64,000 nt of DNA from Desulfobulbaceae bacterium (GTDB lineage: Bacteria > Desulfobacterota > Desulfobulbia > Desulfobulbales > Desulfocapsaceae): NCBI GenBank assembly GCA_011390165.1, contig JAABSV010000018.1, positions 1 through 64,000 of the forward strand, in the 5' to 3' direction. Positions 26,786 to 34,585 of the stretch are shown one piece after another. A model generated the notes under the pieces. It did not search any database and had not been told where the DNA came from. It saw only the letters and a list, made by a program, of their open reading frames with translations. The position numbers were made by a program, and so were the translations under genes. The number at the start of each line of letters is the position of its first letter. The stretch's first letter is position 1.

Positions 26786-27481
26786 TCAGAGGACGACCGG
26801 CAGGCGGCGAACCACTTCGATGGCGACCGGCGACACCGCCGCCTGGTAGGCCAGCACCCTGACCCCGGCGGCTTTCGCCCGGCGCAGTGCCTGGCCGTAT
26901 GCCGGGTCGATGTGGTCGGCAGGGGCGAAACGGTCAGCATCCAGGCGCTGGACCAGAAAGAAGATACAGGCATCGCAGCCGGTCGCCGCCAGCCGGCTCA
27001 GCTCGGCCAGATGCCTGCTTCCCCTGGCGCTCACCGCGTCGGGAAACCGGGCCACGCCCCCCTCCGCCAGAGAACAGTTTTTCACCTCGATGAAGCTGCC
27101 CCTCCCCTCAACGGTCAGTTCCAGGTCCAGCCGGGTATGGGGGGAGGTGGTAACCTCCCGCCGCAGACGGTCAAATCCGGCGTATTCGCTGATCTGTCCG
27201 GCTTCGAGGGCCTCCACCACCAGGGCGTTGGCCCGGGCGGTGTTCACCCCCACCCAGGTGCCGCCAACCTGGACCATCTCAAGGCCGAGCGGGTAGCGCC
27301 GCTTGGGGTTGGTCGCCTGAAACAGGCAGACCGGGCTTCCCGGTGTCGAGCAGGAGAGCATGCTGCCGGTGTTGGCACAGTGGGCGGTTGTGGTGGTACC
27401 GTCAGCCAGGCGCACATCGACCAGAAAACGCTGGTATCGACGCAGGAGGGTGGCGTATACTGGTGAGGCAGGGAGACGCAT
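26786..27481 (-). CDS. sfsA: DNA/RNA nuclease SfsA
   Basis: A 231-residue SfsA family protein. It has RYQRFLVDV with HCANTGSM (about residues 34-41), LGLEMVQV, NTARANALV, FDRLRREV, and the PD-(D/E)xK-like core RLDLELTVEGRGSFIEVKNCSL (in part) near residue 115-135. The family was first reported as a sugar fermentation stimulation factor, and later work points to nuclease activity. Convergent with pyrC and divergent from gap. No operon partner. Confidence 0.93.
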   Translation of the reverse strand: MRLPASPVYATLLRRYQRFLVDVRLADGTTTTAHCANTGSMLSCSTPGSPVCLFQATNPKRRYPLGLEMVQVGGTWVGVNTARANALVVEALEAGQISEYAGFDRLRREVTTSPHTRLDLELTVEGRGSFIEVKNCSLAEGGVARFPDAVSARGSRHLAELSRLAATGCDACIFFLVQRLDADRFAPADHIDPAYGQALRRAKAAGVRVLAYQAAVSPVAIEVVRRLPVVL

Positions 27482-27544
27482 AGTCGTTGGCAGGCACTAT
27501 CTATCGGTTGCGAAAAGTAAGCGAAAGTGTAACTAATTACCTTC

Positions 27545-27571
27545 AGGCTGCCTTGAAAAATTCGAATTTCG
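27545..27571 (+). repeat. single terminal-repeat copy upstream of gap
   Basis: A 27-base sequence beginning AGGCTGCCTTGAAAAATTCG matches the reverse complement of the right end of the intergenic element at 28847-28989 almost exactly. No second arm is seen here, so it is a solo end. It lies about 60 bases upstream of the gap start codon. Confidence 0.7.
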
Positions 27572-27630
27572 GCACCAGTTGGCAGGACGATACAAAACTA
27601 CCATGCTACTCAGAAAGGAGAGATATCGCT

Positions 27631-28848
27631 ATGAAATTGGGGATCAACGGTTTGGGCAGGATTGGGAAACTTTCTCTCTGGCACCACGTGTCGCGAAAAC
27701 ACTTCTCCGGGATCGTCGCCAATATCGGCCGGGATGTCGGGCAGAGTCTTGGCGACCTGGCGGCGATGCTGGAAAAGGATTCCACCTACGGCCGACTCGG
27801 GGCCTACCTCTATGGCCATCGCTGCCCGCGGGTGATCACCGAACTGAACGACGAGGCGGGGACAATGCTGGTCGACGGCATGCCGCTGACCATCCTCCGC
27901 CGGGACCGTAACCCAAAAGATATCCCCTGGCAGGAAAACGGGGTAAAACTGGTGGTTGACAGCACCGGCATGTTCACCGACCCGACCACTGATGCCGGCG
28001 ACTCTCGCGGCGGGCTGCGGGGGCATATGCAGGCCGGGGCCGAGAAGGTTCTCCTCTCCGCCCCCTTCAAGATCAAGTCGAAGGGGCTGGACATGCCGGA
28101 AGACGCGATCACCACGGTGATGGGCATCAACGAAGAGATGTACGACGCCGGCCGCCACTCGCTCATCTCCGCCGCCTCCTGTACTACCACCTGCCTCTCC
28201 TACATGATCAAGCCGCTGATGGAGAAGATCGGTGCCGACAAGATCCTCAGTGCCTCCATGGTCACCGTCCACGCCGCCACTGGCAGTCAGCAGGTGCTCG
28301 ACCGCCTGCCCAAGGCCGGGGCCAACGACCTGCGGAAGAGCCGGTCGATCTTGAACAATATCATCCTCACCACCACCGGCGCGGCCAAGGCGCTCTCCCT
28401 GGTCATCCCAGAGATGAGCAGCATCGGCTTCATGGCCGAGTCGGTGCGGATCCCCACCTCCTCCGGGTCGCTGATCATCCTGGTCATGAACCTTCAGGAT
28501 GATCTCGAAAACCCGATAAAACGGCGGGACATCAACGCCATCTACCAGCAGTTTGCCGCCGAAAACAGCTACCTCCTGTTCAGCGAGGAGCAAAACGTCT
28601 CCTCTGACATCCTCGGCATGCCAGTGGCTGCCGCGGTTATCGAGGGGACGGAGACCCATACCCGGACCGCCACCATCCAGGTCAACCTGGCCAAGGCGAG
28701 AGCGGACATTCTTGCCCCCGGCGCCGATCCACTCCTAACCGTCCCGGTCACCCAGGCGGTGGTGTACGGCTGGTATGACAACGAACTGGGCAGCTACACC
28801 AATATGCTCGGTGATCTCACCGTCCATGTCAGCGAGGGGATGCTCTAG
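27631..28848 (+). CDS. gap: glyceraldehyde-3-phosphate dehydrogenase, divergent type
   Basis: A 405-residue GAPDH-family protein, about 70 residues longer than the classic enzyme. The NAD fold starts INGLGRIGKLSLW. The catalytic cysteine is in AASCTTTC (about residue 188), where classic enzymes have SCTTN. The histidine is in VTVHAATGSQ (about 214), and RKSRSILNNIILTTTGAAKAL and the C-terminal WYDNELGSYTNM are conserved. It belongs to the longer class found in some anaerobes; cofactor preference is unclear. An AAGGAG ribosome site lies upstream of 27631, and the 48 earlier codons include repeat sequence and are not family-like. It heads gap-rimI-pgk-tpiA-secG. Confidence 0.9.
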   Translation: MKLGINGLGRIGKLSLWHHVSRKHFSGIVANIGRDVGQSLGDLAAMLEKDSTYGRLGAYLYGHRCPRVITELNDEAGTMLVDGMPLTILRRDRNPKDIPWQENGVKLVVDSTGMFTDPTTDAGDSRGGLRGHMQAGAEKVLLSAPFKIKSKGLDMPEDAITTVMGINEEMYDAGRHSLISAASCTTTCLSYMIKPLMEKIGADKILSASMVTVHAATGSQQVLDRLPKAGANDLRKSRSILNNIILTTTGAAKALSLVIPEMSSIGFMAESVRIPTSSGSLIILVMNLQDDLENPIKRRDINAIYQQFAAENSYLLFSEEQNVSSDILGMPVAAAVIEGTETHTRTATIQVNLAKARADILAPGADPLLTVPVTQAVVYGWYDNELGSYTNMLGDLTVHVSEGML

Positions 28849-28989
28849 GCCACCTTGAAAAATGGTATTTCCGCCCAATCTCTGCGTTGAACAAAAACAA
28901 TTTGTCCTCGGAATATCAACTATACCTGCGGGAAAATGTTTTCTTTCGCCATGATCTTGAACGGAAATCCGAATTTTTCAAGGCAGCCT
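28847..28989 (+). repeat. intergenic inverted-repeat (MITE-like) element, full copy
   Basis: A 143-base element that starts on the gap stop codon. Its ends are imperfect terminal inverted repeats: AGGCCACCTTGAAAAATGG on the left, and the reverse complement of AGGCTGCCTTGAAAAATTCG on the right. The middle can fold around ACAATTTG and a matching downstream arm. About 75 bases of its left part recur in inverted orientation at 30614-30709. It contains no gene; a frame through it would give an artificial N-terminus to rimI. Confidence 0.85.
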
Positions 28990-29004
28990 CTAGTCGCCGC
29001 CGGG

Positions 29005-29454
29005 GTGATTCGGTCGATGCGGCCGGCCGACCTGCCGGCAGTTGTTCTGTTGGAAGCGACCAGCCCCTCGCCCTGGTCGACGGCGGCACTGGCCGGAGAA
29101 CTGGCCTTTCCCGGTGGCCTGCAGTTGGTGGTTGATCTCCCGGAGAGCGGGGTGATCGGCTGGTGCGCCTGCCGCCTGCTTTACCCGGAGGCGGAACTTT
29201 TGAAGATTGCCGTCGCCCCCGCTTGGCGGCGGCGGGGGCTGGGCGGTGCGCTCTTGGCCCGGCTGCTGACCACTCTTGGCAAAGAGGGGGTGAAGAGCCT
29301 CTTCCTGGAGGTGCGGGGTGGCAACCGGACGGCCCGGAAGTTTTATGCACAACATGGTTTTATCGAGGTCGGGGAGCGGTTGCACTACTACACCGACCCG
29401 CCCGATCGGGCAGTGATTCTGAACAGGGAGCTTGGCAATGAAAACTTTGCATGA
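29005..29454 (+). CDS. RimI-like GNAT N-acetyltransferase
   Basis: A 149-residue single-domain GNAT acetyltransferase. The start is set at GTG 29005 (reading MIRSMRPADLPAV), because the upstream codons lie in the repeat element; ATG 29017 is the alternative. The acetyl-CoA loop reads WRRRGLGGALLARLL near residue 75, preceded by LLKIAVAP, and the C-terminus has NRTARKFYAQHGFIEVGERLHYY, very like RimI, which acetylates ribosomal protein S18. It overlaps pgk by 17 bases. A specific rimI assignment is likely but not certain. Confidence 0.8.
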   Translation: MIRSMRPADLPAVVLLEATSPSPWSTAALAGELAFPGGLQLVVDLPESGVIGWCACRLLYPEAELLKIAVAPAWRRRGLGGALLARLLTTLGKEGVKSLFLEVRGGNRTARKFYAQHGFIEVGERLHYYTDPPDRAVILNRELGNENFA

Positions 29455-30613
29455 CATCCAGCCGGCTGGCAAAAGGGTTCTTCTCCGTGCCGATTTCAAC
29501 GTGCCGATGGGGGAGGATGGGGAGATCAGCGATGACATCCGAATCCGCATGGTGCTGCCGACCATCCGCCACATCGTCGCGGCGGGAGGCCGACTGATCA
29601 TCTGTTCCCACCTCGGCCGGCCCAAGGGAAAAGTGGTCGCCGCTTTCAGCCTGGCCCCAGTGGCCCGGCATCTGGCCGGGCTGCTCGAGCGGCCGGTGGA
29701 TTTTATCGATGACTGTATCGGAGCCAAGGTCGAGGCGCGGGTACAGGCTCTCGTTGACGGCGAGATTTTGCTGCTCGAGAATCTGCGCTTTTATGGGCAG
29801 GAGACGACCAACGAAGCGGGTTTCTCGGCGGCCCTTGCCGCCCTTGCCGACATCTATGTCAACGATGCCTTTGCCGTCTCCCACCGGGCCCATGCCTCGG
29901 TGGTCGGGGTGGCCGAACTGGTGACCGAACGCTGCGCCGGTTTCCTCCTTCAGACCGAGATGGACTACTTCCACAAGGCCCTGGCCGCTCCGCGCCGCCC
30001 CCTGGTGGCGCTGGTCGGTGGCGCCAAGGTCTCCTCGAAGCTGGGGGCCCTGGAGAATATGCTCGACAAGGTTGACCGGATGGTGATCGGCGGAGCAATG
30101 GCCAACACCTTTTTGAAAAGTCAGGGGATCGAGGTGGGGGCCTCGCTGGTGGAGGAGGAGCTGCTGCCGGCGGCCCGGCAGCTGGTGGCAAGTGCCGAGA
30201 CCCGTGGCGTGCAGATCTACCTGCCGGAGGATGTGGTGGTGGCGGACCGTTTTGCCGCCGAGGCGGCGGTGCGAAATGTCAGGGTGGAGGATATCCCGGC
30301 CGGCTGGATGGCTCTCGATATCGGCCCCGCCACCATAGCCCGCTTCACCGGGGCCCTGGCCGATGCCGGGACGATCATCTGGAACGGCCCGATGGGGGCC
30401 TTCGAGATGGCCCCCTTTGCCCGCGGCACCATGGAACTGTGCCGAGCGGTGGCGGAGAGTCCGGCGCTCTCCATCGTCGGTGGCGGCGATTCCAATGCCG
30501 CGGTGAAGATGGCTGGACAGGAGGAAAATATCTCCTACATGTCCACCGGCGGCGGCGCCTTTCTCGAGTTGATGGAGGGCAAAACCCTGCCCGGGGTGGC
30601 CGCCCTTGAGTAA
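29438..30613 (+). CDS. pgk: phosphoglycerate kinase
   Basis: A 391-residue phosphoglycerate kinase, the ATP-forming step after GAPDH. Substrate motifs are RADFNVPMG (about residues 18-26) and SHLGRPKGK (about 57-65); then LENLRFY, DAFAVSHRAHAS, the hinge VGGAKVSSKLGALENML, and the C-terminal nucleotide stretch IVGGGDSNAAVKM with STGGGAFLELMEG. The start is ATG 29438 with GGGAG seven bases upstream; a TTG two codons earlier is possible. It overlaps rimI and ends exactly where the second intergenic repeat begins. Confidence 0.97.
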   Translation: MKTLHDIQPAGKRVLLRADFNVPMGEDGEISDDIRIRMVLPTIRHIVAAGGRLIICSHLGRPKGKVVAAFSLAPVARHLAGLLERPVDFIDDCIGAKVEARVQALVDGEILLLENLRFYGQETTNEAGFSAALAALADIYVNDAFAVSHRAHASVVGVAELVTERCAGFLLQTEMDYFHKALAAPRRPLVALVGGAKVSSKLGALENMLDKVDRMVIGGAMANTFLKSQGIEVGASLVEEELLPAARQLVASAETRGVQIYLPEDVVVADRFAAEAAVRNVRVEDIPAGWMALDIGPATIARFTGALADAGTIIWNGPMGAFEMAPFARGTMELCRAVAESPALSIVGGGDSNAAVKMAGQEENISYMSTGGGAFLELMEGKTLPGVAALE

Positions 30614-30709
30614 AACAATTTGCCGCAGTCATATATTTGGTATTCCGAGGACAAATTGTTTTCGCTCAACGCAGAGATTGGGCGGAAATACCATTTTTCA
30701 AGGTGGCCT
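30614..30709 (-). repeat. intergenic inverted-repeat element, partial inverted copy
   Basis: This 96-base copy begins right after the pgk stop codon and runs in the opposite orientation to the element at 28847-28989, ending with the inverse of AGGCCACCTTGAAAAATGG. AAAACAATTTG (30612-30622, overlapping the stop) and CAAATTGTTTT (30652-30662) form a perfect 11-bp hairpin. The far terminal repeat is missing. It separates pgk from tpiA. Confidence 0.85.
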
Positions 30710-30756
30710 GAAGAAGATTGGCTGACAACGGCAGCAGAAAACCAGAGGAGAAGATG

Positions 30757-31524
30757 ATGGCAACTCGCAAGGCGCTGATCGCTGGAAATTGGAAGATGTA
30801 CAAGACGGCCCGGGATGGATGCCAGCTGGCCGAAGCGGTGGCCAGGGGCTGCGGCCAGGTTGATCAACGCGGTGACCGGCAGGTCCTGCTCTGCCCTCCC
30901 GCCACCATCCTGGCGGCGGTGGCCGCCTCGGTTTCAGGAAGCACTATTCTGGTCGGGGCGCAGAACGTCTGCTGGGCCGGTGAGGGGGCCTTTACCGGCG
31001 AAATTTCGCCGACCATGGTACGGGATGCCGGCGGTCAGGCGGCCATTGTCGGCCATTCCGAGCGGCGGCAGCTGTTCTTCGAGAACGACGAACTGATCAA
31101 CCAGCGCTTGCGGGGCGGCCTGGCGCACGGTCTTCTGATGCTGCTCTGTATCGGCGAAACCCTGGCCGAGCGGGAAGAAGGGCGGACCTTTCCCATTCTG
31201 GAAGGGCAGTTGCGGCAGGCCCTGGCCGGGGTGACCACCGAGGAGATGGCCCGGGTGGTGGTGGCCTACGAACCGGTGTGGGCAATAGGCACCGGCAAGA
31301 CCGCCAGCAAGGAACAGGCGCAGGATGCCCATGCCTTTGTCCGTGGTGTGGTCGCCGAGATTTTCGAAAAAAGCGTTGCCGCCCAGACCCGTATATTGTA
31401 TGGTGGCTCGGTTAAACCAGGCAACGTCGATGAATTGATGGCCCAGGAGGATATCGACGGGGCCCTGGTTGGGGGTGCCGCCCTGGACCCTGAGGCCTTT
31501 ATCCGGATTGTCAACTTCCGCTAA
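30757..31524 (+). CDS. tpiA: triose-phosphate isomerase
   Basis: A 255-residue TIM-barrel enzyme interconverting dihydroxyacetone phosphate and glyceraldehyde 3-phosphate. It has AGNWKMYKT (Asn and Lys about residues 10-12), GHSERRQLF (His about 96), the catalytic glutamate in VVAYEPVWAIGTGKTAS (about 169), the loop-6 residues GTGKTA, and the phosphate motif YGGSVKPGN and GALVGGAAL. Two adjacent ATG codons (30754 and 30757) follow AGAGGAG; the second has the better spacing. Fourth gene of the glycolytic run. Confidence 0.97.
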   Translation: MATRKALIAGNWKMYKTARDGCQLAEAVARGCGQVDQRGDRQVLLCPPATILAAVAASVSGSTILVGAQNVCWAGEGAFTGEISPTMVRDAGGQAAIVGHSERRQLFFENDELINQRLRGGLAHGLLMLLCIGETLAEREEGRTFPILEGQLRQALAGVTTEEMARVVVAYEPVWAIGTGKTASKEQAQDAHAFVRGVVAEIFEKSVAAQTRILYGGSVKPGNVDELMAQEDIDGALVGGAALDPEAFIRIVNFR

Positions 31525-31574
31525 CGGCCTGATTCTTTTTACGTTATTCTTTTTGAAAGGTAGCTTGTTCCCTG

Positions 31575-31970
31575 ATGGATACCCTGCTTACAATCGTGCA
31601 CGTCTGTGTCTGCCTTTTTCTGGTTGGCATTGTTCTCCTCCAGCATGGCAAGGGCGCGGATATTGGTGCCACCTTTGGCGGCTCCAGCCAGTCCCTGTTC
31701 GGGACGGAGGGCCCGCTGCCGCTGCTCAACAAGATCACCACCGCTGCCGCGGTGATATTCATGTTGACATCGGTTACTCTTGCCTATATATCATCCCAGT
31801 CCAGCACCTCCTCGGTGATGAGCGGGGTGAGCATGCCTGCGGCGCCACCGGTGGCCCAGCAGGTGGCCGGTGAAGACAAGGTGATGGAACCAGTTGCTAC
31901 AAAAGCAACAGAAGCAGCGGATGCGGCTCCGGCCGCCCCGGCAGCTGCCACCGGCAGCGAGCAGAAATAA
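31575..31970 (+). CDS. secG: preprotein translocase subunit SecG
   Basis: A 131-residue SecG: first membrane helix (about residues 2-22, LLTIVHVCVCLFLVGIVLLQ), the conserved cytoplasmic loop GKGADIGATFGGSSQSLFG, and a second helix (about 50-72). It is followed by an Ala/Pro/Thr-rich tail of about 55 residues, an extension frequent in proteobacterial SecG. SecG aids the SecYE channel. It sits directly behind tpiA, a very common arrangement, and just ahead of tRNA-Leu. Confidence 0.95.
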   Translation: MDTLLTIVHVCVCLFLVGIVLLQHGKGADIGATFGGSSQSLFGTEGPLPLLNKITTAAAVIFMLTSVTLAYISSQSSTSSVMSGVSMPAAPPVAQQVAGEDKVMEPVATKATEAADAAPAAPAAATGSEQK

Positions 31971-31979
31971 GAGTTACGT

Positions 31980-32064
31980 GCCCAAGTGGTGGAATTGGTA
32001 GACGCGCACGCTTGAGGGGCGTGTGGGGAGACCCGTGCCGGTTCGAGTCCGGCCTTGGGCACCA
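31980..32064 (+). tRNA. tRNA-Leu (anticodon GAG)
   Basis: An 85-nt tRNA with encoded CCA. The acceptor GCCCAAG pairs with CTTGGGC; the anticodon stem CACGC/GCGTG encloses a loop with GAG at 32014-32016. The variable arm is long, as in class II tRNAs, and the T-arm contains GGTTCGAGTCC. It follows secG by 9 bases. Confidence 0.96.
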
Positions 32065-32097
32065 TTTGTAGATCCAGGACAGTCCAAAGAAGTCCAA

Positions 32098-32133
32098 AAG
32101 CCCGCGGCCGGTAACGGTTTGCGGGCTTTTTTT
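32098..32133 (+). terminator. rho-independent terminator behind tRNA-Leu (repeat copy 1)
   Basis: AGCCCGC (32099-32105) pairs with GCGGGCT (32121-32127), enclosing an inner CCGGTAACGG stem-loop, and is followed by seven T. It should end the gap-to-tRNA-Leu transcript. A 31-base stretch (32098-32128) recurs at 37264-37294 with one mismatch. Confidence 0.88.
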
Positions 32134-32302
32134 CGTCCAGTGCCAGCCAGTGTGATACGGTGAGATAATGATGCAGACCTGGGCCGACTACCTCGACGGG
32201 ATCAAGGTTGGGAATACATTTCCGCTTAGCCCTCGGGCGAGGTAGATTAACTCCAACCAGAGAAATTGCAGTTTCATTCCTCAGGGGGTAATCTTTGCAC
32301 CC

Positions 32303-32512
32303 GTGCCAGATATCGGCTTCACAGGTGGACATGATGAGAAGAGGTTAAGGGAAATGGCGGGATACGACTCCAAAAGCTGTACGGCACTACAGACTTTTTA
32401 TCGCCCCATTGAGGCAGCCATCCACTGGTGCGGTTTAACAGAGCACGAAGCGGCGATCATGGTGGCGATGGATAGGTCAGGGAGCAGAGGAGAACCCTCC
32501 CGGCAGGTATAA
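32303..32512 (+). CDS. short hypothetical protein, possibly truncated
   Basis: An open frame of 69 codons; translation may begin at the internal Met at 32354. The middle reads LQTFYRPIEAAIHWCGLTEHEA, which resembles the beginning of a family of conserved hypothetical proteins that I remember only loosely; those continue further, so this looks cut short. It lies between the tRNA-Leu terminator and the SLC13 carrier, at the left edge of a possible insertion. No function can be given. It may be a gene fragment. Confidence 0.35.
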   Translation: MPDIGFTGGHDEKRLREMAGYDSKSCTALQTFYRPIEAAIHWCGLTEHEAAIMVAMDRSGSRGEPSRQV

Positions 32513-32531
32513 TCTGGAGTACCGCATCGAT

Positions 32532-34307
32532 ATGGAAATACTCGTCGTCTCCACCTTCCTGCTGCTGACCTTCTACCTGCTGATCACCGAGCGGATCAGC
32601 GTCGACTTGACCGCCATCGGGATCATGGTGTTGCTGGTGGTGAGCAGGATCCTTTCGCCCAGGGAGGCGGTGGCCGGTTTTGCCAATCCGGCGGTGATCA
32701 CCGTTGCCGCGATGTTCGTGGTGTCAAAGGGGATGATGCGTACCGGCGGCGTCGAGTTTCTCGGCCGGGAAATTCTTAAACTTGCCCGCGGCAGTCATCG
32801 TCTGGCGATGTTGATCATTCTTTTTTCGGTCGGTGTCGCTTCAGCCTTTATCAACAATACCCCGGTGGTGATTCTCTTTATTCCGGTGGTGATGGCGATG
32901 TGCTGCCAGTTTGGCCTCAGTCCGTCGAAATTTTTGATCCCAGTCTCCTATGCCTCGATTCTGGCAGGCACCTGCACCCTGATCGGCACCTCCACCAATA
33001 TCATCATCAGCGATTTAAGTGTAACTTTTGGCCAGAGCGGCATCGGCATGTTTGAGCTGTCGATTGTGGCGGTGCCTCTGGCGGTAGTGGGGGTAACTTT
33101 TCTCTATATTGCCGCACCCCGTATTCTGCCTGCGCTTGCCAATCCGATCTGTCAGATGGAGGACAACGGCCACCGCCAGTATCTGGCGGAGCTCCGTGTC
33201 CCGGAGGGGAGCAAGCTGATCGGCAAAAACCCGACGGAAGCCTTCCTGGGAGACTATGCCAATACGCGGGTGGTCGAACTGGTTAGAAATTCACGTATTT
33301 ACTATCCAGGCCGTGGAGAGTTGCTGGTCGCGGCCAATGATATTCTGCTGGTGAAAGGCTCCTCTAATGATCTGGTGACGATTCTTCACAACGAAGGGGT
33401 GGAGCTTCCTTCGGCAGTGCAGAATCTTGTTCTGGGTGCACAGAAGGATGCGCCGGTGGTGGTGGAATTGATCGTCTCACCCCATTCGGTATATCGTGGC
33501 CAGAAACTCTCCCGCACCGAGCTGGCCGGAGACCCGCAGATCAATATCATCGCCGTCAAACGGAGCAACTTGCGCCTCAGTGAACGGCAGATCATGGACG
33601 TCCGGCTGAAGACTGGCGACATCCTGCTGGTCTGGTGCCCGGAGAGTAAACTGGCCGCCATCCGGGCCAGCGCCGATTTGATCGTGGTTGAAGATGTCCA
33701 TGAGGAGTTGGTGCACCATCGCAAGGCCTGGTGGGCCATCGCCAATTTTATCGGCATGGTGGGAACCGCCACTATCGGTCTGGCCGATATCATGACCTGT
33801 GCCCTTACCGCCGCCTTTCTGATGGTTATTACCGGCTGCCTGCAGATGCGCGATGCCTACCGGGCTCTGCAGGGGGATGTGCTGCTGTTGATTGCCGGGA
33901 CCATTGCCCTTGGTACTGCGATGCAAAAAACCGGCACTAGCCAGGTCTACGCCGAGGCCTTTCTCGGGCTCTTTGCCGGTGCTGAGCCGGTGGTCGTTTT
34001 GGGGGCGTTCATTCTGCTTTCTTCGATCCTCACCCAGTTGCTTTCCAACAACGCCACCGCGGTCCTGCTCCTGCCGATCGCCATTGCCACCGCCGCCGGG
34101 ATCGGCGTCGATCCGCGGCCGTTTATCATTGGTCTCTGTTTTGGGGCGAGTGCCTGCTATGCCACGCCGATGGGCTACCAGACCAACCTGATGGTCTACG
34201 GTCCCGGCGGGTACCGGTTTTCCGATTACCTCAAACTGGGAATTCCCCTGAATGTATTCGTAATTATCGCTTCAACTCTAGCCATCCCCTTAATCTGGCC
34301 GTTTTAA
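32532..34307 (+). CDS. SLC13-family permease with TrkA-C domains
   Basis: A 591-residue inner-membrane carrier of the DASS/SLC13 type. The N-terminal half has about five helices with the family signatures INNTPVVILFIPVVMA and LIGTSTNIIISDL (about residues 113-170). Two TrkA-C-like regulatory domains follow (about 215-300 and 305-385: PEGSKLIGKNPTEAF, GDILLVKG-type endings). The second membrane half has LSNNATAVLLLPIAIA and CYATPMGYQTNLMVYGPGGY. Members move sulfate, di- or tricarboxylates with sodium; the substrate here is unknown. It lies alone between the repeat at 32.1 kb and a sensor kinase. Confidence 0.88.
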   Translation: MEILVVSTFLLLTFYLLITERISVDLTAIGIMVLLVVSRILSPREAVAGFANPAVITVAAMFVVSKGMMRTGGVEFLGREILKLARGSHRLAMLIILFSVGVASAFINNTPVVILFIPVVMAMCCQFGLSPSKFLIPVSYASILAGTCTLIGTSTNIIISDLSVTFGQSGIGMFELSIVAVPLAVVGVTFLYIAAPRILPALANPICQMEDNGHRQYLAELRVPEGSKLIGKNPTEAFLGDYANTRVVELVRNSRIYYPGRGELLVAANDILLVKGSSNDLVTILHNEGVELPSAVQNLVLGAQKDAPVVVELIVSPHSVYRGQKLSRTELAGDPQINIIAVKRSNLRLSERQIMDVRLKTGDILLVWCPESKLAAIRASADLIVVEDVHEELVHHRKAWWAIANFIGMVGTATIGLADIMTCALTAAFLMVITGCLQMRDAYRALQGDVLLLIAGTIALGTAMQKTGTSQVYAEAFLGLFAGAEPVVVLGAFILLSSILTQLLSNNATAVLLLPIAIATAAGIGVDPRPFIIGLCFGASACYATPMGYQTNLMVYGPGGYRFSDYLKLGIPLNVFVIIASTLAIPLIWPF

Positions 34308-34585
34308 ATTCGGCAACGATCAGCAGGTGGAGTTTGATCTCATTGTCCAAAAACAACCGACCAATACCTCGCTGGGGAGTGAGTTGTCGGCGTAGATGAC
34401 GCACCTTGCAAATGATGCAGCAGTTGGAGAATATTGCGTTGCCGAAGAAGGTAATGGCTTCCAGGGAAAATTTGCCTTCATCGAGCATAAGGCCGTATCT
34501 TCCTTGCTTAGGCGGATATTATCCGATATTTGTTGTGCTTGTGTAGTTTTCATACACTCCACGTAAAAGACAGATGGTGTAGGCT

